Assembly: GCA_017165825.1 (NCBI GenBank)
Contig: CM029386.1
Coordinates: 18,961,183 to 19,025,182, forward strand
Direction of reading: 5' to 3'
Length of the DNA: 64,000 nt
From: Hepsetus odoe
Lineage: Eukaryota > Chordata > Actinopteri > Characiformes > Hepsetidae
The notes below the pieces were generated by a model. That model did no database searches. It was not told the DNA's origin and worked only from the letters and a program-made list of their open reading frames with translations. The position numbers and the translations under genes were made by a program. Of this stretch, positions 49,383 to 60,850 are shown one piece after another; position 1 is the stretch's first letter, and the number at the start of each line of letters is the position of its first letter.

Positions 49383-49506
49383 TACACGTGTGTGTGTGTG
49401 TGTGTGTGTTTGTTTGTTTATGTGCTTATGTGGGTAAAAAAAAAAAAAAAAGATAGCAGTGTTTTTACAAATCTCTCTCGCTCTATCTCTCTTGTTCTCT
49501 CTCCAG

Positions 49507-49634
49507 CTCCACCAAGCGTAAATCTATAGATGACAGTGAAATGGACAGCCCAGTGGATGACGTATTTTATTCCACACGCTCTCCTGCTGGCACCAGTTCA
49601 CAGTCCAGTGGCTGGCCCAATGATGTGGACACAG
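49507..49634 (+). CDS. nfix: nfix coding exon 6
   Basis: A 128 bp exon that completes the Ser codon and reads STKRKSIDDSEMDSPVDDVF then YSTRSPAGTSSQSSGWPNDV and DT plus one base. The acceptor is CTCTCCAG and the donor ACAG|GTACAC. SIDDSEM(E/D)SPVDDVFY and QSSGWPNDVD are NFIX features. The Ser/Pro-rich sequence belongs to the activation region. As with exon 5, the donor is followed by CA-rich intron. Confidence 0.95.
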
Positions 49635-50279
49635 GTACACACTTAAACACACACACAGCGTAGCACACAAAAACACACGTAGGCTTGTTTTAAAACCTTG
49701 TCTGGGAAATGTGGGGTCATACGTGAGCTGTAGGTATTCTATGCAAGTACCTATTGATATACATGTGCATTATATACCTTTAATAATAATAAATTAGAAC
49801 TCCGTATAAGCTTTTCTCAAATTACGGTGTCTTTAGAAGAGCAATTCATGCTTAAAAGAGCACAGATAACAGAGACATGCTGAGATGGGAATCAGTTCCA
49901 CAGTTAAGGAGCAGTAACAGGAAGGGACGACACCCAGAGAGGTTAGATTGAATCCTGGAATAGTGCTCAGACCCGAATCAGCAAATTCTGGGTATGTGTC
50001 TATATGTATGTCTTTTTAGTTTTTATTGTTTTAAATCTATTTTTATATCTTCATTTATTATTTACTCTGTATGCTTTACACACACAATGGTTATTATTCA
50101 TAGTGTTTAGTTTTTTTTTGGTGAAGATTAAACTAAGATACAGATTCAACTCTCAGCTTTGTCACAATTCTGAGCCGAGTAAACTCATTCACACATCTTT
50201 TTCTCCTTTCCTCTGATTCCATCTGCTTCTCTCTTGCTTTCTTTCTGTGTGTGTTAATAATGCTCTTCTCCACTTGCAG
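49635..50279 (+). other. nfix intron 6
   Basis: A 645 bp GT-AG intron with CA-rich start and AT-rich middle. It ends in CTCTTCTCCACTTGCAG. No other feature is seen. Confidence 0.85.
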
Positions 50280-50354
50280 TGCAGCACCACTTGGCCAGTG
50301 TTCAAGAGAGGAAGATAAAACATGAAAATGATGGGGTGCAGTTTCCATATCATG
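50280..50354 (+). CDS. nfix: nfix probable cassette exon (75 bp, in frame)
   Basis: Flanked by the acceptor TCCACTTGCAG and the donor CATG|GTTAGA, it starts and ends in phase 1 and is 75 bp, so skipping keeps the frame. It encodes (V)QHHLASVQERKIKHENDGVQ then FPYH. When skipped, exon 6 joins exon 8 as NDVDTGLSSPGSLKK, which matches the human NFIX arrangement NDVDAGPASLKK as I recall it. The sequence is charged and unlike the Ser/Pro-rich flanks. The donor is weak (GTTAGA), fitting regulated inclusion. Support comes from phase, an intact frame and good splice sites; I do not recall this segment in the main NFIX isoform. Confidence 0.75.
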
Positions 50355-52995
50355 GTTAGAAAGCACACACACGCAAACACCGTGATGTTTTGTTGTTTTA
50401 ACTTAACTGCATCCAGACTGCCTTTATTTATTGAACGTCAGATAGTAAGTTACACGGGAAATACAGTTTACTCTCCAGCCCAGAAACGTTAAAACATCAC
50501 CCCCCCCACCGTCTCCCTCTGTCTCTCTCTCACGTGCACTCCCACACACACATATTTGGCCTGCATGATGTGTACTAAATTTGAGAATTGCAATTATACT
50601 GCTATATATTGCTATATCTTTCAGTCTATTAAAATGAACATTGCTGAGGTTTTACTCCCAAATCTGTGAAGTCCATGTACAGAAAAACAGCCCATAGCTT
50701 TTGTGATGTCACAAAACCAAACAGTTTGAGTAAATCTCCCGATTCAGACTACCTTGGCTCTCCTGTTCATGCTTTAACAGATATTTTAACCCTGTAACCC
50801 TTTTAAATGAGCTGCATTAAACAGCAGCCAATCAGAAACGAGATGAAAAATATGAATCGGTTTAAAAGACACGGAAACAAAGAAGCCTGTTTAATTCTAA
50901 AGGATAAACAGTTCAAATGTCTTTTAACACTCACTTGGAGCTGTGATTGGTCACCCTATGACAGGTAAGGGGCTCATTTGCATATTGCAGCTTTCTGGGA
51001 TATCCGTATTGCAGGCTAATATTGCGATGAAGATTTACAGACAATATGTTGTGTTGACCTAATCTATACAGAGAGATAGACAGAGAGAGAGAAGACAAAG
51101 AAAGGCAAGTTTTTATCAGTTATTACATTTGTTTTAAGCACACTTTTTATCACTAATCGCAGATCCATTCCCCCATCCATTCCCTTTGTCTTGACTGAAG
51201 TTTAAAAAAAAAACAACAAAAAGAAATAGAACCAAGGAAGAAGCAAATAGCAAGTGATGGAGGGAAAAAAAGCAGCTCCCATATTCTCCCTTTACACACT
51301 CCCACCTGCTCCAGACTTAACACACACATTTACACACACCCACGCACACATGTCTAAAAACACAGCCACACACACACACAAACACACTGACAAGCTGAAA
51401 CCAAGGGATTTAAGCTTAAATGGGATTTAATGGTTTAATGTAGAGGAAAAAATAACACAGAAACTGAAACTAAGTTTAAGAGAGAATGGTTCTGAATCAA
51501 GAGGCTTCACGCCAGGATTTGGTTGAGCCATGAGAGAGAGAGAGAGAGTGAGTGTATGTGTGTGTGTGTGTGTGTGTGTGTTTTTGATAATTTGCCACTA
51601 AAGCGCTGTGCTCCTGTCACTTTCTCCCACATTTTCTCACCTCGCCATGTTATCAACCCCTCTCCACACACACACACACACTATATATTTCCTCATCATT
51701 TTTTCTTAATCATTTTCCCCTCTATCCATCATTCTTTGGTGGGTGATGCGTAGGAGCGGCTATTGAACTAACTGACTGAACATTTGCACTGAGTAATGCA
51801 GTCCAGGAATAGCCTGCTCTTCTTGCATGTTGGATTGGTCTATAGCCTTTTTATTATCATATTCTCACAAAAAATGACATCCAACCAAACTCAAAGTTCC
51901 TGAATTGGAAAACCACTCAACAGCAAAACCCTCTTTCCAGATCATTTGGTTCCTTTGAGGGATGTTGATTTGATGCTACACAGGCCAGTCGGTCTCCGGG
52001 GTGTCCAGCTAGAAACGCTTAGTGTATTTGGATCAATAGATACAGCCTTAATCTTTTGAATAAACCTAAAAGTAAACATTGTGTATTTACGACCACAAAC
52101 ACACTTAAAAACATTCACTAATTCGGCATACAGAAGTTTCTTCCCACAGCATTTTAGTCCCACCCTTTCGGCTCTCATTAGGCTCTCATAAAGTTTTTAG
52201 TAGGTTTGCGCCTCCAGTTTAGCCCAATCACCTCTTTTTGAAATTGAATCGTGTGAAATTGGCTGCAAAATATTTTATTTGGAAGCCCTGAAGGTGTTCC
52301 ATCATTTAAAAGTTTGTTCGGTGCATTTTAGAACAAGAGGCCCTTACTTCCCCGAAAGGCATAGTCATTGAAGCAGCCTGTTTAGTTCCACAGAGAATTT
52401 GGAAAAATATTTTTGTACATCAGTTCACAGTATATGTAATAATCTAGAACGTGGGCCACAAGGCAAGACGCTTTTAAACAGAGAGACCTTTCATTAGATT
52501 TAATTATTAGCACTGAAGATCGTTAGATTATACAGTAATGAGTCAAACAGGCTGCTGGCCAAGCAAGCTGCATCAATTGCTAAACTTGCTTTTATGTGTT
52601 CGTTGCACCCAGCAGCATAAAGGAACGTTCCTGTTTGGACTTTATTTGTCCTTGAAAAGCAGCACTTACATTAAAAGCAGGACAGGGTTTTAAAGCCCTG
52701 GTCAGGAACTGCTGAAAAAGTGCTGCTACATCAGCACTAGCTGTCAGTTTATTTGGTGTGCTTGTTGTACATCTTCCTGACAAGTCTTATTTCATTCTGT
52801 TGCTGCTGTTATGAAAGTCTCTGTTGTTGTGTTGTTAAAGCAGCAGGCTGAGGTCGTTTCTGACTTAAAGCTTGCAAGTGGAGAGCATTATTGATAAAGG
52901 GTGCAGCCTATGTTTTTTTTTATTTTTATTTTATTTTTGGGGTTTTTTTTTTGGCTGTTTGTTATTTGTTGTTCTTGACGTGTGGTCTCTGGCAG
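50355..52995 (+). other. nfix intron 7
   Basis: 2641 bp. Contains C-run and CT-rich sequence near 50500-50535, CA-rich stretches near 51306-51386 and at 51664-51681, (GA)n/(GT)n at 51532-51580, and a T-rich tract at 52912-52952 before the acceptor GGCAG. No further exon is recognised. Confidence 0.8.
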
Positions 52996-53127
52996 GGTTG
53001 TCCTCTCCCGGGTCTCTAAAGAAGCCGTCGGGGAAATTCGATTTCGGCGCCCTGTCGGCTCAGACGAGGTCCCCCCGCATGGCCTTCACACACCACCCAC
53101 TGCCCATGCTGGCGGGAGTGAGACCAG
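52996..53127 (+). CDS. nfix: nfix coding exon 8
   Basis: A 132 bp exon, phase 1 at both ends, reading (G)LSSPGSLKKPSGKFDFGAL then SAQTRSPRMAFTHHPLPMLA and GVRP. The acceptor is CTGGCAG, preceded by a T-rich tract, and the donor CCAG|GTGAGG. The SPRMAFTHHPLP(V/M)LAGVRPG text is typical of NFIX. It lies in the Pro-rich activation region. Confidence 0.95.
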
Positions 53128-54137
53128 GTGAGGAAAAAAGACCTCCCAATCCAAAGGAAAACAAAAAAAATCCCTCAAAGAGTACCAGAGGGAGACTGAC
53201 AGATGGCAGGGGTTTTTTGAGCGTCCATACAATTGCTATATGGACACTAATGAGCAAAAACAGCTTGTATTAAATTCATTAGGGTAGTGATGTCATAACC
53301 AAGAACACATCTACATTAAACCCACCCATTAAACCTGCAGCAGTTTAGCCCCGCCCACTTCACATTGAAGCAATGAGGGTTGTTCAAAAAAGGTTACAAA
53401 ACACATTTTTTTTCAACCTTTTCTTTTCTTTTCTTTTCGATTTTGTATTTTAGGATGAGCTCTTCCATTGTAATCATGTGACCACCAGACTTCTAAGAAC
53501 CTTACACGATTTCTCGTGCAGGGTTCGAATAGTTTTGGGTTCAGATTAGTAATCGCACTGACAGGTGGAAAACGGCGTTTATGGACGACTGAAGAACAGT
53601 TTTTGAGTGCATGATCATGATTGTTCCAGTGAAGCAATGAGGATGCCCAGGCAGTACCCATTAGCAGTGCCCATCCATTCATCCATCATTCTGCTCTGCT
53701 TCATCTCTTCTGTCATCTGTTCTACCTCTCACTCTTTCCCTTACCTGTCACTTTCTTGTGCTGAGTGTTATCGTCTCTCACCAGAAACTGAGTCATGGCA
53801 CAAAAGTTTTAATGCGCCTGGGCTTTGTATCCCAGTGCATCAAACTCTGAGCTGTAGCATCTGTTCTACATTTTGTCAGAGTACACATTTTAGTGTGTAC
53901 TCAGTCAAAATGTTTTCAAAACAGTATCTAAGCTACTCCTTAAAGCGCTTATTTTATGTAGCTGTTTGAGGATACGTTTGCTTTTAACGCCAGTTGTTGG
54001 GAGTTTGAGCGCGCTGTTCTTTGCCAGACATATTTAATTTAATTTTTCATTTTGAGTAATAATAATATAAGACTCCCTGATGAGTCATCTTGAAGATTAT
54101 TTGTGGTTTAGGACGGGGGGATAGAGAGAGAGAGAGA

Positions 54138-54169
<32 letters not shown>

Positions 54170-54172
<3 letters not shown>

Positions 54173-54680
54173 CGTCCAAATGCGCAATTGATGCGCGACC
54201 TCTTCTACAAGTCTAAAACTGAATGTTTTGGTCTTTCAGCTTTTATAATTAGCCACAGAGCCTGTCACTGCTGCTTATGGGCCTCAGATATGCTGTCATT
54301 CAAACTGGCACAGGAGAGGGGGAAAAAAATAAAACAAAAACAAGTGTTAGGCGAGTGGAGGAGGAGAAAATGCAGCGACTCTTATCATCTCCTTCTGGGC
54401 AGGCGAACGCAAAGCTGTCGAAACAGCGTGATAATCATGTTAATAAAGTGATGATTTGCCACAGAACAGAGCAGAGTCTCTTGGGAAGGGGGGGCTCGGA
54501 GGGTGAATGTGCCCGATCCGACCCAGTCGGGAAGAATTCCGAATTTTCCTCCTCCGTATTCCCAACATTCCCAGACGTTTAATCCCGGCTGGCGGCCTTG
54601 GAAACGAAAAAAATACATGGAGTTGCAATCCGTTCAGGCCAGTTAAGAAAAGGTCAGACGGATTCAACATTTGTTTTTAA
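54170..54680. promoter_or_regulatory. Candidate conserved non-coding element in nfix intron 8
   Basis: About 500 bp of GC-balanced, repeat-free DNA lies between two GA-rich arrays. It contains densely packed homeobox-like and Pbx-like motifs (TTTATAATTAGCC, CGTGATAATCATGTTAATAA, GTGATGATTTGCC), GGTCGG/CCGACCC-type words and GCCAGTTAAG. Several overlapping open frames on both strands show no protein family. It has the look of a developmental enhancer, which is inference. Confidence 0.4.
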
Positions 54681-54749
54681 GTGGATTATAAATGTGGATG
54701 TGATTATGAAAGTTGGCTTCATATAGAATGCAGTGTTTGTATTAAACTG

Positions 54750-54912
54750 TGAGCAAAAGTGAGTGAGACAGAGAGATGAGTGAATAAGACCGACAGAGAG
54801 AGATGAGGGAGTGAGACGGAGACAAATGAGTGAGGGAGTGAGAGAGAGAGAGAGAGATGAGCAAGGGAGTGAGAGAGAGATGAGCGAGGGAGTGACTCAG
54901 AGATACAGAGAG
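54750..54912. repeat. Purine-rich minisatellite
   Basis: Degenerate tandem units of about 20-25 bp built on GAGAGATGAGTGAGGGAGTGA, repeated roughly six or seven times. Confidence 0.85.
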
Positions 54913-54955
54913 GGGTAAGTGTTCAACTGTTTACTTTGATTCAGTGAGTGAGACC

Positions 54956-54957
<2 letters not shown>

Positions 54958-54992
<35 letters not shown>
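54958..54992. repeat. (GT)n microsatellite
   Basis: (GT)n of about 33 bp continuing into GCGCGTGCGCGTGTGCAC, a strong candidate for Z-DNA. Confidence 0.95.
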
Positions 54993-54995
<3 letters not shown>

Positions 54996-55520
54996 TGCGC
55001 GTGTGCACCAGTCAAAGAGCAGGAGTGCATTGTATTGCAAGTACTGCAGTGAATGGACTTGATTTAAGTGTTCATCATTTCCACATGGCAAAAATATATT
55101 ACATCAACACAGCTAAGCCCAAAAGTTAAAAACAAAGCTGTACTGATGTCATATTTTATTTGTGTACAAATGATGTAATGTGAAGCTAATTCAGTGCATC
55201 ACTCTGTTTCAGTGTGTGTCTGTTTTGTGTGGGAAAATATGGGCATATGAAATTGCCTCAGTGCGTAGGGCTTGATAGACAGAGTGGAGAATGAGAGAGA
55301 GAAGGAATCAAAGTGAAATGTGCGAGAACGGAACGAAAGGGAAGAGAAGTGAAGATTTTCTTTCCATTTTCTCACACACACACACACACACATCAATATA
55401 AACATTCACAAACACAGTTATGATTATGATTTATTTTGATACACATTCACTCATTACAACTGTTTAAATATTTATAACCTTGCTTTTTTGCTCATTTGCT
55501 TTGTTAGCCATTCTCAATCA

Positions 55521-55553
<33 letters not shown>

Positions 55554-55555
55554 AG

Positions 55556-55725
55556 GGAGTCCCCGTGCCTCTGCCTCTGCCCTCCATTTCCCTTCTCCCT
55601 CCATCATTCAGCAGTCCAGCCCATACTTCACTCACCCCACCATTCGGTACCACCACCATCAGGACCCGCTCAAGGAGTTTGTTCAGTTCGTATGCGCTGA
55701 TGGAACAGGCCAGTCCAGCGCTCAG
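55556..55725 (+). CDS. nfix: nfix coding exon 9
   Basis: A 170 bp exon, entered in phase 1 and left in phase 0. It reads (G)SPRASASALHFPSPSIIQQ then SSPYFTHPTIRYHHHQDPLK and EFVQFVCADGTGQSSAQ. The acceptor follows (CT)n and the donor is CAG|GTAACA. SALHFP..SIIQQSSPYFTHPTIRYHHH and LKEFVQFVC match the NFIX C-terminal half as I recall it. Confidence 0.95.
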
Positions 55726-57812
55726 GTAACACCCAACACATGTAAACACACAAACACTTGAGTTGTTAGACACACACACACACACACACACTCACACAAT
55801 TATGTAAACCATGCAAAAAAAACATTTTCTGTTAGTGCCATAGTTGATTCTAATTCCGAGGCATTTTAAAGGAATGGTGCAGTGAAATATCAGCAAAAGC
55901 ATGTAGTCGATCAGCAAATTCCTATTTGGTGATCTGATCTGAAATCATTTTGTGTGACAGTGACTGTCAGTCTTCATGGAAACAATTTGGTTGACTTTTT
56001 GGGGTTGGGCATGACTTATGACTCCAGCTTTAAATGAAAAAAAGCTCAATTTGGACACCAAACATGTCTTGGCAGATTGACTACATCTGGGGTATGTTGA
56101 TTTTTAAACTGTTCCCCTGTCTCACTCGCAGGACACACACACTCAGCATTGAAAGATCTACACACACCTCACAAGCTCTGTGTTGACTCTAATTCTGTAT
56201 CTAACACCACTGCTCTGTCTCTCAGCACTTTCTACTGTCCTGAACAGTGGCCACCCCACTATTTATGTCTCTCATTTATCTGCTTTTAATTTGAATGTTC
56301 CTGTCATCTCTCTTCCTTGTCCACTCATCGTCTGAGCTGCTGATGTTGGAGTGGGGTGTGTGAGTGTGTGTATGTAGGTATGCGTGTATTTGTGTTGTCT
56401 TGATGGATCCAATTTAAAAGCACTTTGAGGCATTTCCTAAAACTTGTTTCAGTGATGAGGGAAATGGACGAGGTGATGTAAACAGACACTTATCTTCTAA
56501 AACAAGGCCCAGATCACACATCTACTTTATATGCCATGAGGCTAGGGTTAGGGTAGCATTTACATTTACATTTACATTTACGGCATTTAGCAGACGCTCT
56601 TATCCAGAGCGACTTACATGTCCTAATTACAGGGACAGTCCCCCTGGAGCAACTCAGGGTTAAGGGTCTTGCTCAGGGACCCAGTGGTGGTAGTGCCAGA
56701 GGTGGGATTCAAACCGGGGACCTCTTGATCCAGAGGTCCGTAGGCAAGTATCCTACCACTAGACCACCACCACCCTTAGCACCTTCAGTATTAAGGGATG
56801 TTCACGCAGGATACACTGCTTTGCTTGTCTTCCGGTTGAAAAGAAAGACTGCAGTCATTAATTCTCTTATTACAGGTGCCACGTGTCTCTCATTGAAAGC
56901 AATTGAGAAAATGTGCGTCAGTCATCAATAAACACACTGTGTGCACTTTCCTTAAACAGATCAGTCAGCTTAAAGCCTAGCCTAGCCTAGTCACTTGTTC
57001 TGTTGTAAAACCACAAATGTTTGAGCTGAAAAGTCAGGTTTTCCACATTTTATGTTTCTTGAAATGGACTAAATTTTTGTCTCATCCTTTTATGCACAAT
57101 AATCATGCCAGACAAGAGACAAGTTTTGAAGTGTTTTGTTAACTTATTACAACTATTTAAGCAAAATACATTTAAAGATGATACAATAAAATGACAAAAT
57201 GATGAAATGAATGTTGAAGTGGAAAAAAAACTACAGCTGTACCTTTCATGTGGCCTTATTAAAGCCATACAGGCTTTAAGTGTCCATTAGATCTGTTTCA
57301 TCAGTACAGGAACTGGAGTTTCTTGTTTATCTCTGCTTTTCTGCAGGCCTTTTTTTTTTTTTTTGCTGTAGCCAGGCTTTGTAGTCTCTGCTTCCTGATT
57401 AGAAACGTTAGACATTTGCTGTTTACTCTCTGGTACACCACTGGTTTACTCCGTGGTGGATTTCTGACACTTTATATTTTCTTAGATTGAAGAAAATGAA
57501 AAGTTAAAGAAAATTGTTTAAAACATGTCGTGATAAAAAAAAAAGACTTTCAACATTTTTCAAATAATGTGTTCATTTGCAAAAGTGTTCTAGTCCAGAG
57601 AAAAAATAAGGTGTCCCACTATACAGAATTAAGGCAGTGTAGGGTATCATGCCCAAACTGGGTTTGCATAAACTTTTTTTTTTTTTTTTTTCAGAGGAAT
57701 AAAATGGATCTTGACGTTCCTTGTGTGCGTGTGTAGGTTTTGTGGTATGTGTGTAGTATGTGTTTATACATTGTGCTGTCACCCTTCATTCAGTGTGTGT
57801 ATGTGTCTGCAG
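55726..57812 (+). other. nfix intron 9
   Basis: 2087 bp with (CA)n near 55769-55789, a SINE at 56556-56776, poly(T) near 57350-57364 and another before the exon at 57675-57692. The acceptor is GTGTCTGCAG. Confidence 0.85.
56556..56776 (-). mobile_element. tRNA-derived SINE, family C, near full length
   Basis: Read on the minus strand: the head GGTGGTGGTCTAGTGGTAGG with A-box, the B-box region GGTTTGAATCCC, GACCCTTAACCCTGAGTTGC, the conserved GTCGCTCTGGATAAGAGCG and CGTCTGCTAAATGCC core, and a TAAATG-repeat tail at 56556-56580. It is the best family C copy here. Confidence 0.88.
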
Positions 57813-57960
57813 CCTAACGGGAGCGGTCAGAGTAAAATGTCCGGCTCTTTCCTGCTGCCTCCGCCTCCTCCGGTGGCGCGGCCTGTGCCCCTCCCCATGC
57901 CCGACCCAAAACCCAGCCACACACACCCCGACGGGGGACTCGGCTCACCCACATTACCCT
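57813..57960 (+). CDS. nfix: nfix coding exon 10
   Basis: A 148 bp exon, entered in phase 0, left in phase 1. It reads PNGSGQSKMSGSFLLPPPPP then VARPVPLPMPDPKPSHTHPD and GGLGSPTLP plus one base. The donor CCCT|GTAAGT is strong. The polyproline stretch FLLPPPPPVARPVPLPMPD is a landmark of the NFIX (and NFIA) activation domain. Confidence 0.95.
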
Positions 57961-60761
57961 GTAAGTCTCCCGTAAACCCCCAGGGCCCTCCATAACCCCC
58001 AAGCACACTAGCATCATTTACGGAGTTCAGGAATGATTAAAAGTAATTTCTATGATGACCAGTTTCAGAATTAATTTAAGCTAAAGTCATTTTTAAAGGG
58101 TCGGTATGGAAATCAAGGTTTACAGGTGTCAATCTGAGGTTTCAGGTACAGTATAAATACAATTCGTAAGTTTAGCTACAAAACCAGTCCATTTTGAAAG
58201 CATTACGGTTGTTAAGACCATTAACATACTGAGAGAAAACTTTTCAATCAACATTTTTGAAAAAATAAAAACTAGCTGAACAGGGGAAAAAAAACTAACC
58301 GTGATGAAAAAAAAACCCCAAAACACATTGATTAAATAAAAAAAAGAATATCAACCAAATATTAAGACATACTCAGACTGAGGGGCTCAGAGCCATGACC
58401 TACTACCCCAGTCTGTACCCTCGTAATCCCAGTCAGTATAGCCAATATTTATTAAGCACAGGCTCAGATTTTTCTCCCCCTTTTTCTTTTTCGCTCCTTT
58501 TATCATCATTTTTTTCTTCATTTTCTTCATTGAGTTCTCTCAGCTTTCTAAATACCTTTATTATATTTTCTCATTGTTACCAGCATCAAATTTTAAAAGA
58601 TTCTAAAAAACTCAAAGGCTGCTTCTTGATATGTAATGATTCAACTCCATCTCACTCTGATCATTTTTTCTGTTCATTTTATTTATTTTTTTTTTTACAT
58701 TTCTTATGCTATCATTTCTGTTCTTTTTCTCTCCTCTTCCTCCCCACCTCTCTCTTGAGAGATCAAATTCAGGGCAGGTGGCATGGACTCCAAAAAAAAA
58801 AAAACACTCAAAACAATTAATGCGAATGTGAATTAATAAATACACACTATGCTGCACTTAAACGCACACGGCAACCTCACAAAAACAAACACCAGTTCTA
58901 AGGGATGAGCAGAAACGTTCAGTTTTATCCACAAAGAGCAGATTTTCATTCCAGACAAGCAGCTTTTCAGCTGATTTCGATCGTTCACCAAGACCTTGGT
59001 GGATAATATTGGACGCTCTGCTCTAGAAGCACTTGTTCCGTAAGGCAGGGGTAGGTTTAGAGTGTGTGTGCATGAGTTAGGGCAATGGTGAGGAATAAGG
59101 GTTTGCTTTTGGGGTTTGTGTGTGTTGAGGGGTTTACGAGTGAACAAGTCGGGCAAGTGGACGGGCCTGGAACTCCCGGAGGGCGCTGGACGAAGACCAT
59201 CACTCTTCTTTTTTTTTTTTTTTTTTTCCCCCCCTTTTTTCTCTCCTTTCATGATGTCTTGTTTTCTTTCTTTATCTTGATTCTCTAAGCTCCGTTTTCT
59301 TCTTCTTACCCACTTTCTTCACTTGCTTTTTGCTGTACATGCTATAACAAAACCAAACCTCATTTCATTGTGTTGAGTGTAGGGTTGCATTGTATATTGT
59401 CATTAGCCGTCATAATTCTAGCCTTAATTAATTACTGATTTTATAAAACTCACCCTTCCAGATCACATTACCATTTTCTTTGGGTGTCTTTTGGAGTGAA
59501 GTGGCTAAAACCTAAAATCAGCATATTTGGAATAGCCAGAACAGACAAAATAATGAATAGAAATTGAATAAATATTGAAAAATTAATAAAAAAAATACTA
59601 TCCACAACTGTGAATAGAAATGATCTGCATTCTGTGTCACAAACTGGACGGTAGTGAATGCAATGAATGAAGCTTGACTAAGACTCTCTTAGTAATAAAA
59701 TGTGCAGTTGCTCAGTGTTCTGTGAAGTGTATCAGAATAACCAGAACATTTCCAAGCCTTGGTGTTTTCATGGATCAAGGTACTCCAGGTAATCCAGGAG
59801 CACTAAATTATTCAGGTAAAAAGGACATTAGGGTCATAAATGCAGTGACAACTGAAGCATTTTGAATGCAAGTTCAGTCCCGTTTCTGGGAGCTCAAGAG
59901 AGCATAACCTCAAGAGCCTCAATTATTGACATTAGCCACCACGGATGGCTGAAGTGTTCTCCTCCAAGCAAATTGAGCTGGCCAGCAGTGTCACATTACA
60001 TATGTGTTCACCTTCTTAACTTGTCGGAATTGTGTGACCAAGACACGGATCTAGCAAGCAGATAAAAAATAGGCAGCATCTAAATGTTTAAAAAAAAATA
60101 AAATAAAAATATTAAATACAGTGTAGCAGTAAAATGACATCACTAGTATTTTGTCTGTACTGTGCAGCCCTAGTTGTCTTTTGCTCCTTGTCGTTCACTG
60201 CCATTTCTCATGCTTTACTCTTTTTATCACAGAGGAACACTATAAACACATGCAAACATGCAAATACACCCACACGCTCCTCCTCTACTCTTAGCTTTAC
60301 TTAATCTCACCCACACAAAACTCCCTTTGACACATTTAGTCTGAATTTGGAGTCCACTATCTGCAGCTGCCCTGAATTTGATCAGTTCAGTGCAAACAAA
60401 ATTGACAGCGCCCCTCCTGCTCCCTCTCAACAAAATCTGTAATTGTTTCCTTCTCTTTGTGCCGTTTACCAAGTGAAACACTGAAATGAAAAGAAATTAC
60501 TCATGTAGGTCACGCACGACCTTTGTTATTCCAGACGAAAAGTACTCCAATTCTGATACTTTATCAAACTAGGAACAAATGCACAGTGAAATTCAGGCTC
60601 TGTGATTAATTTATTAATGCCCAGCACTGCAGTACTGATGATATTCCATAGTAAAGGCAAATGAAATCCTTTAATTAGAGTTATTATTGGGGGGCACTGT
60701 AGCATAGCCCTAATTAATGACAGAAGTGTGTGTGTTTGTGTTTGTATGTATTTTCGAGCAG
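57961..60761 (+). other. nfix intron 10
   Basis: 2801 bp. T-rich sequence with poly(T)/C runs near 58670-58696 and 59206-59236, otherwise AT-rich. No additional exon or mobile element is recognised. Confidence 0.8.
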
Positions 60762-60850
60762 CATACTCCTCGCCAAGCTCCACAGCTCCCAACAGGTTTG
60801 TCAGCATCGGAGCACGGGACAACTTTCTAAACATCCCACAGCAGACACAG
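60762..60850 (+). CDS. nfix: nfix coding exon 11
   Basis: An 89 bp exon completing the split codon and reading (S)YSSPSSTAPNRFVSIGARD then NFLNIPQQTQ. The acceptor is CGAGCAG and the donor CAG|GTGTGT, followed at once by a (CA)n array. The ANRFV.IG.RD.NFLNIPQQ.Q ending is the conserved C-terminus of NFIX/NFIA. Phase 1 to 0, so skipping it alone shifts the frame of exon 12. Confidence 0.94.

Larger units (their letters stand above)
47132..49506 (+). other. nfix intron 5
   Basis: A 2375 bp GT-AG intron. It contains a (GT)n tract at 47872-47902, a LINE-like tail at 48093-48390, a decayed Tc1/mariner transposase at 48480-49382, (GT)n at 49388-49409, and a pyrimidine tract ending CTCTCTCCAG at 49506. 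Confidence 0.85.
53128..55555 (+). other. nfix intron 8
   Basis: 2428 bp. Contains a GA-rich array at 54121-54168, a candidate regulatory element at 54170-54680, a purine-rich minisatellite at 54750-54912, (GT)n at 54958-54992, (CA)n at 55373-55391 and the (CT)n acceptor tract at 55524-55552. Confidence 0.85.
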
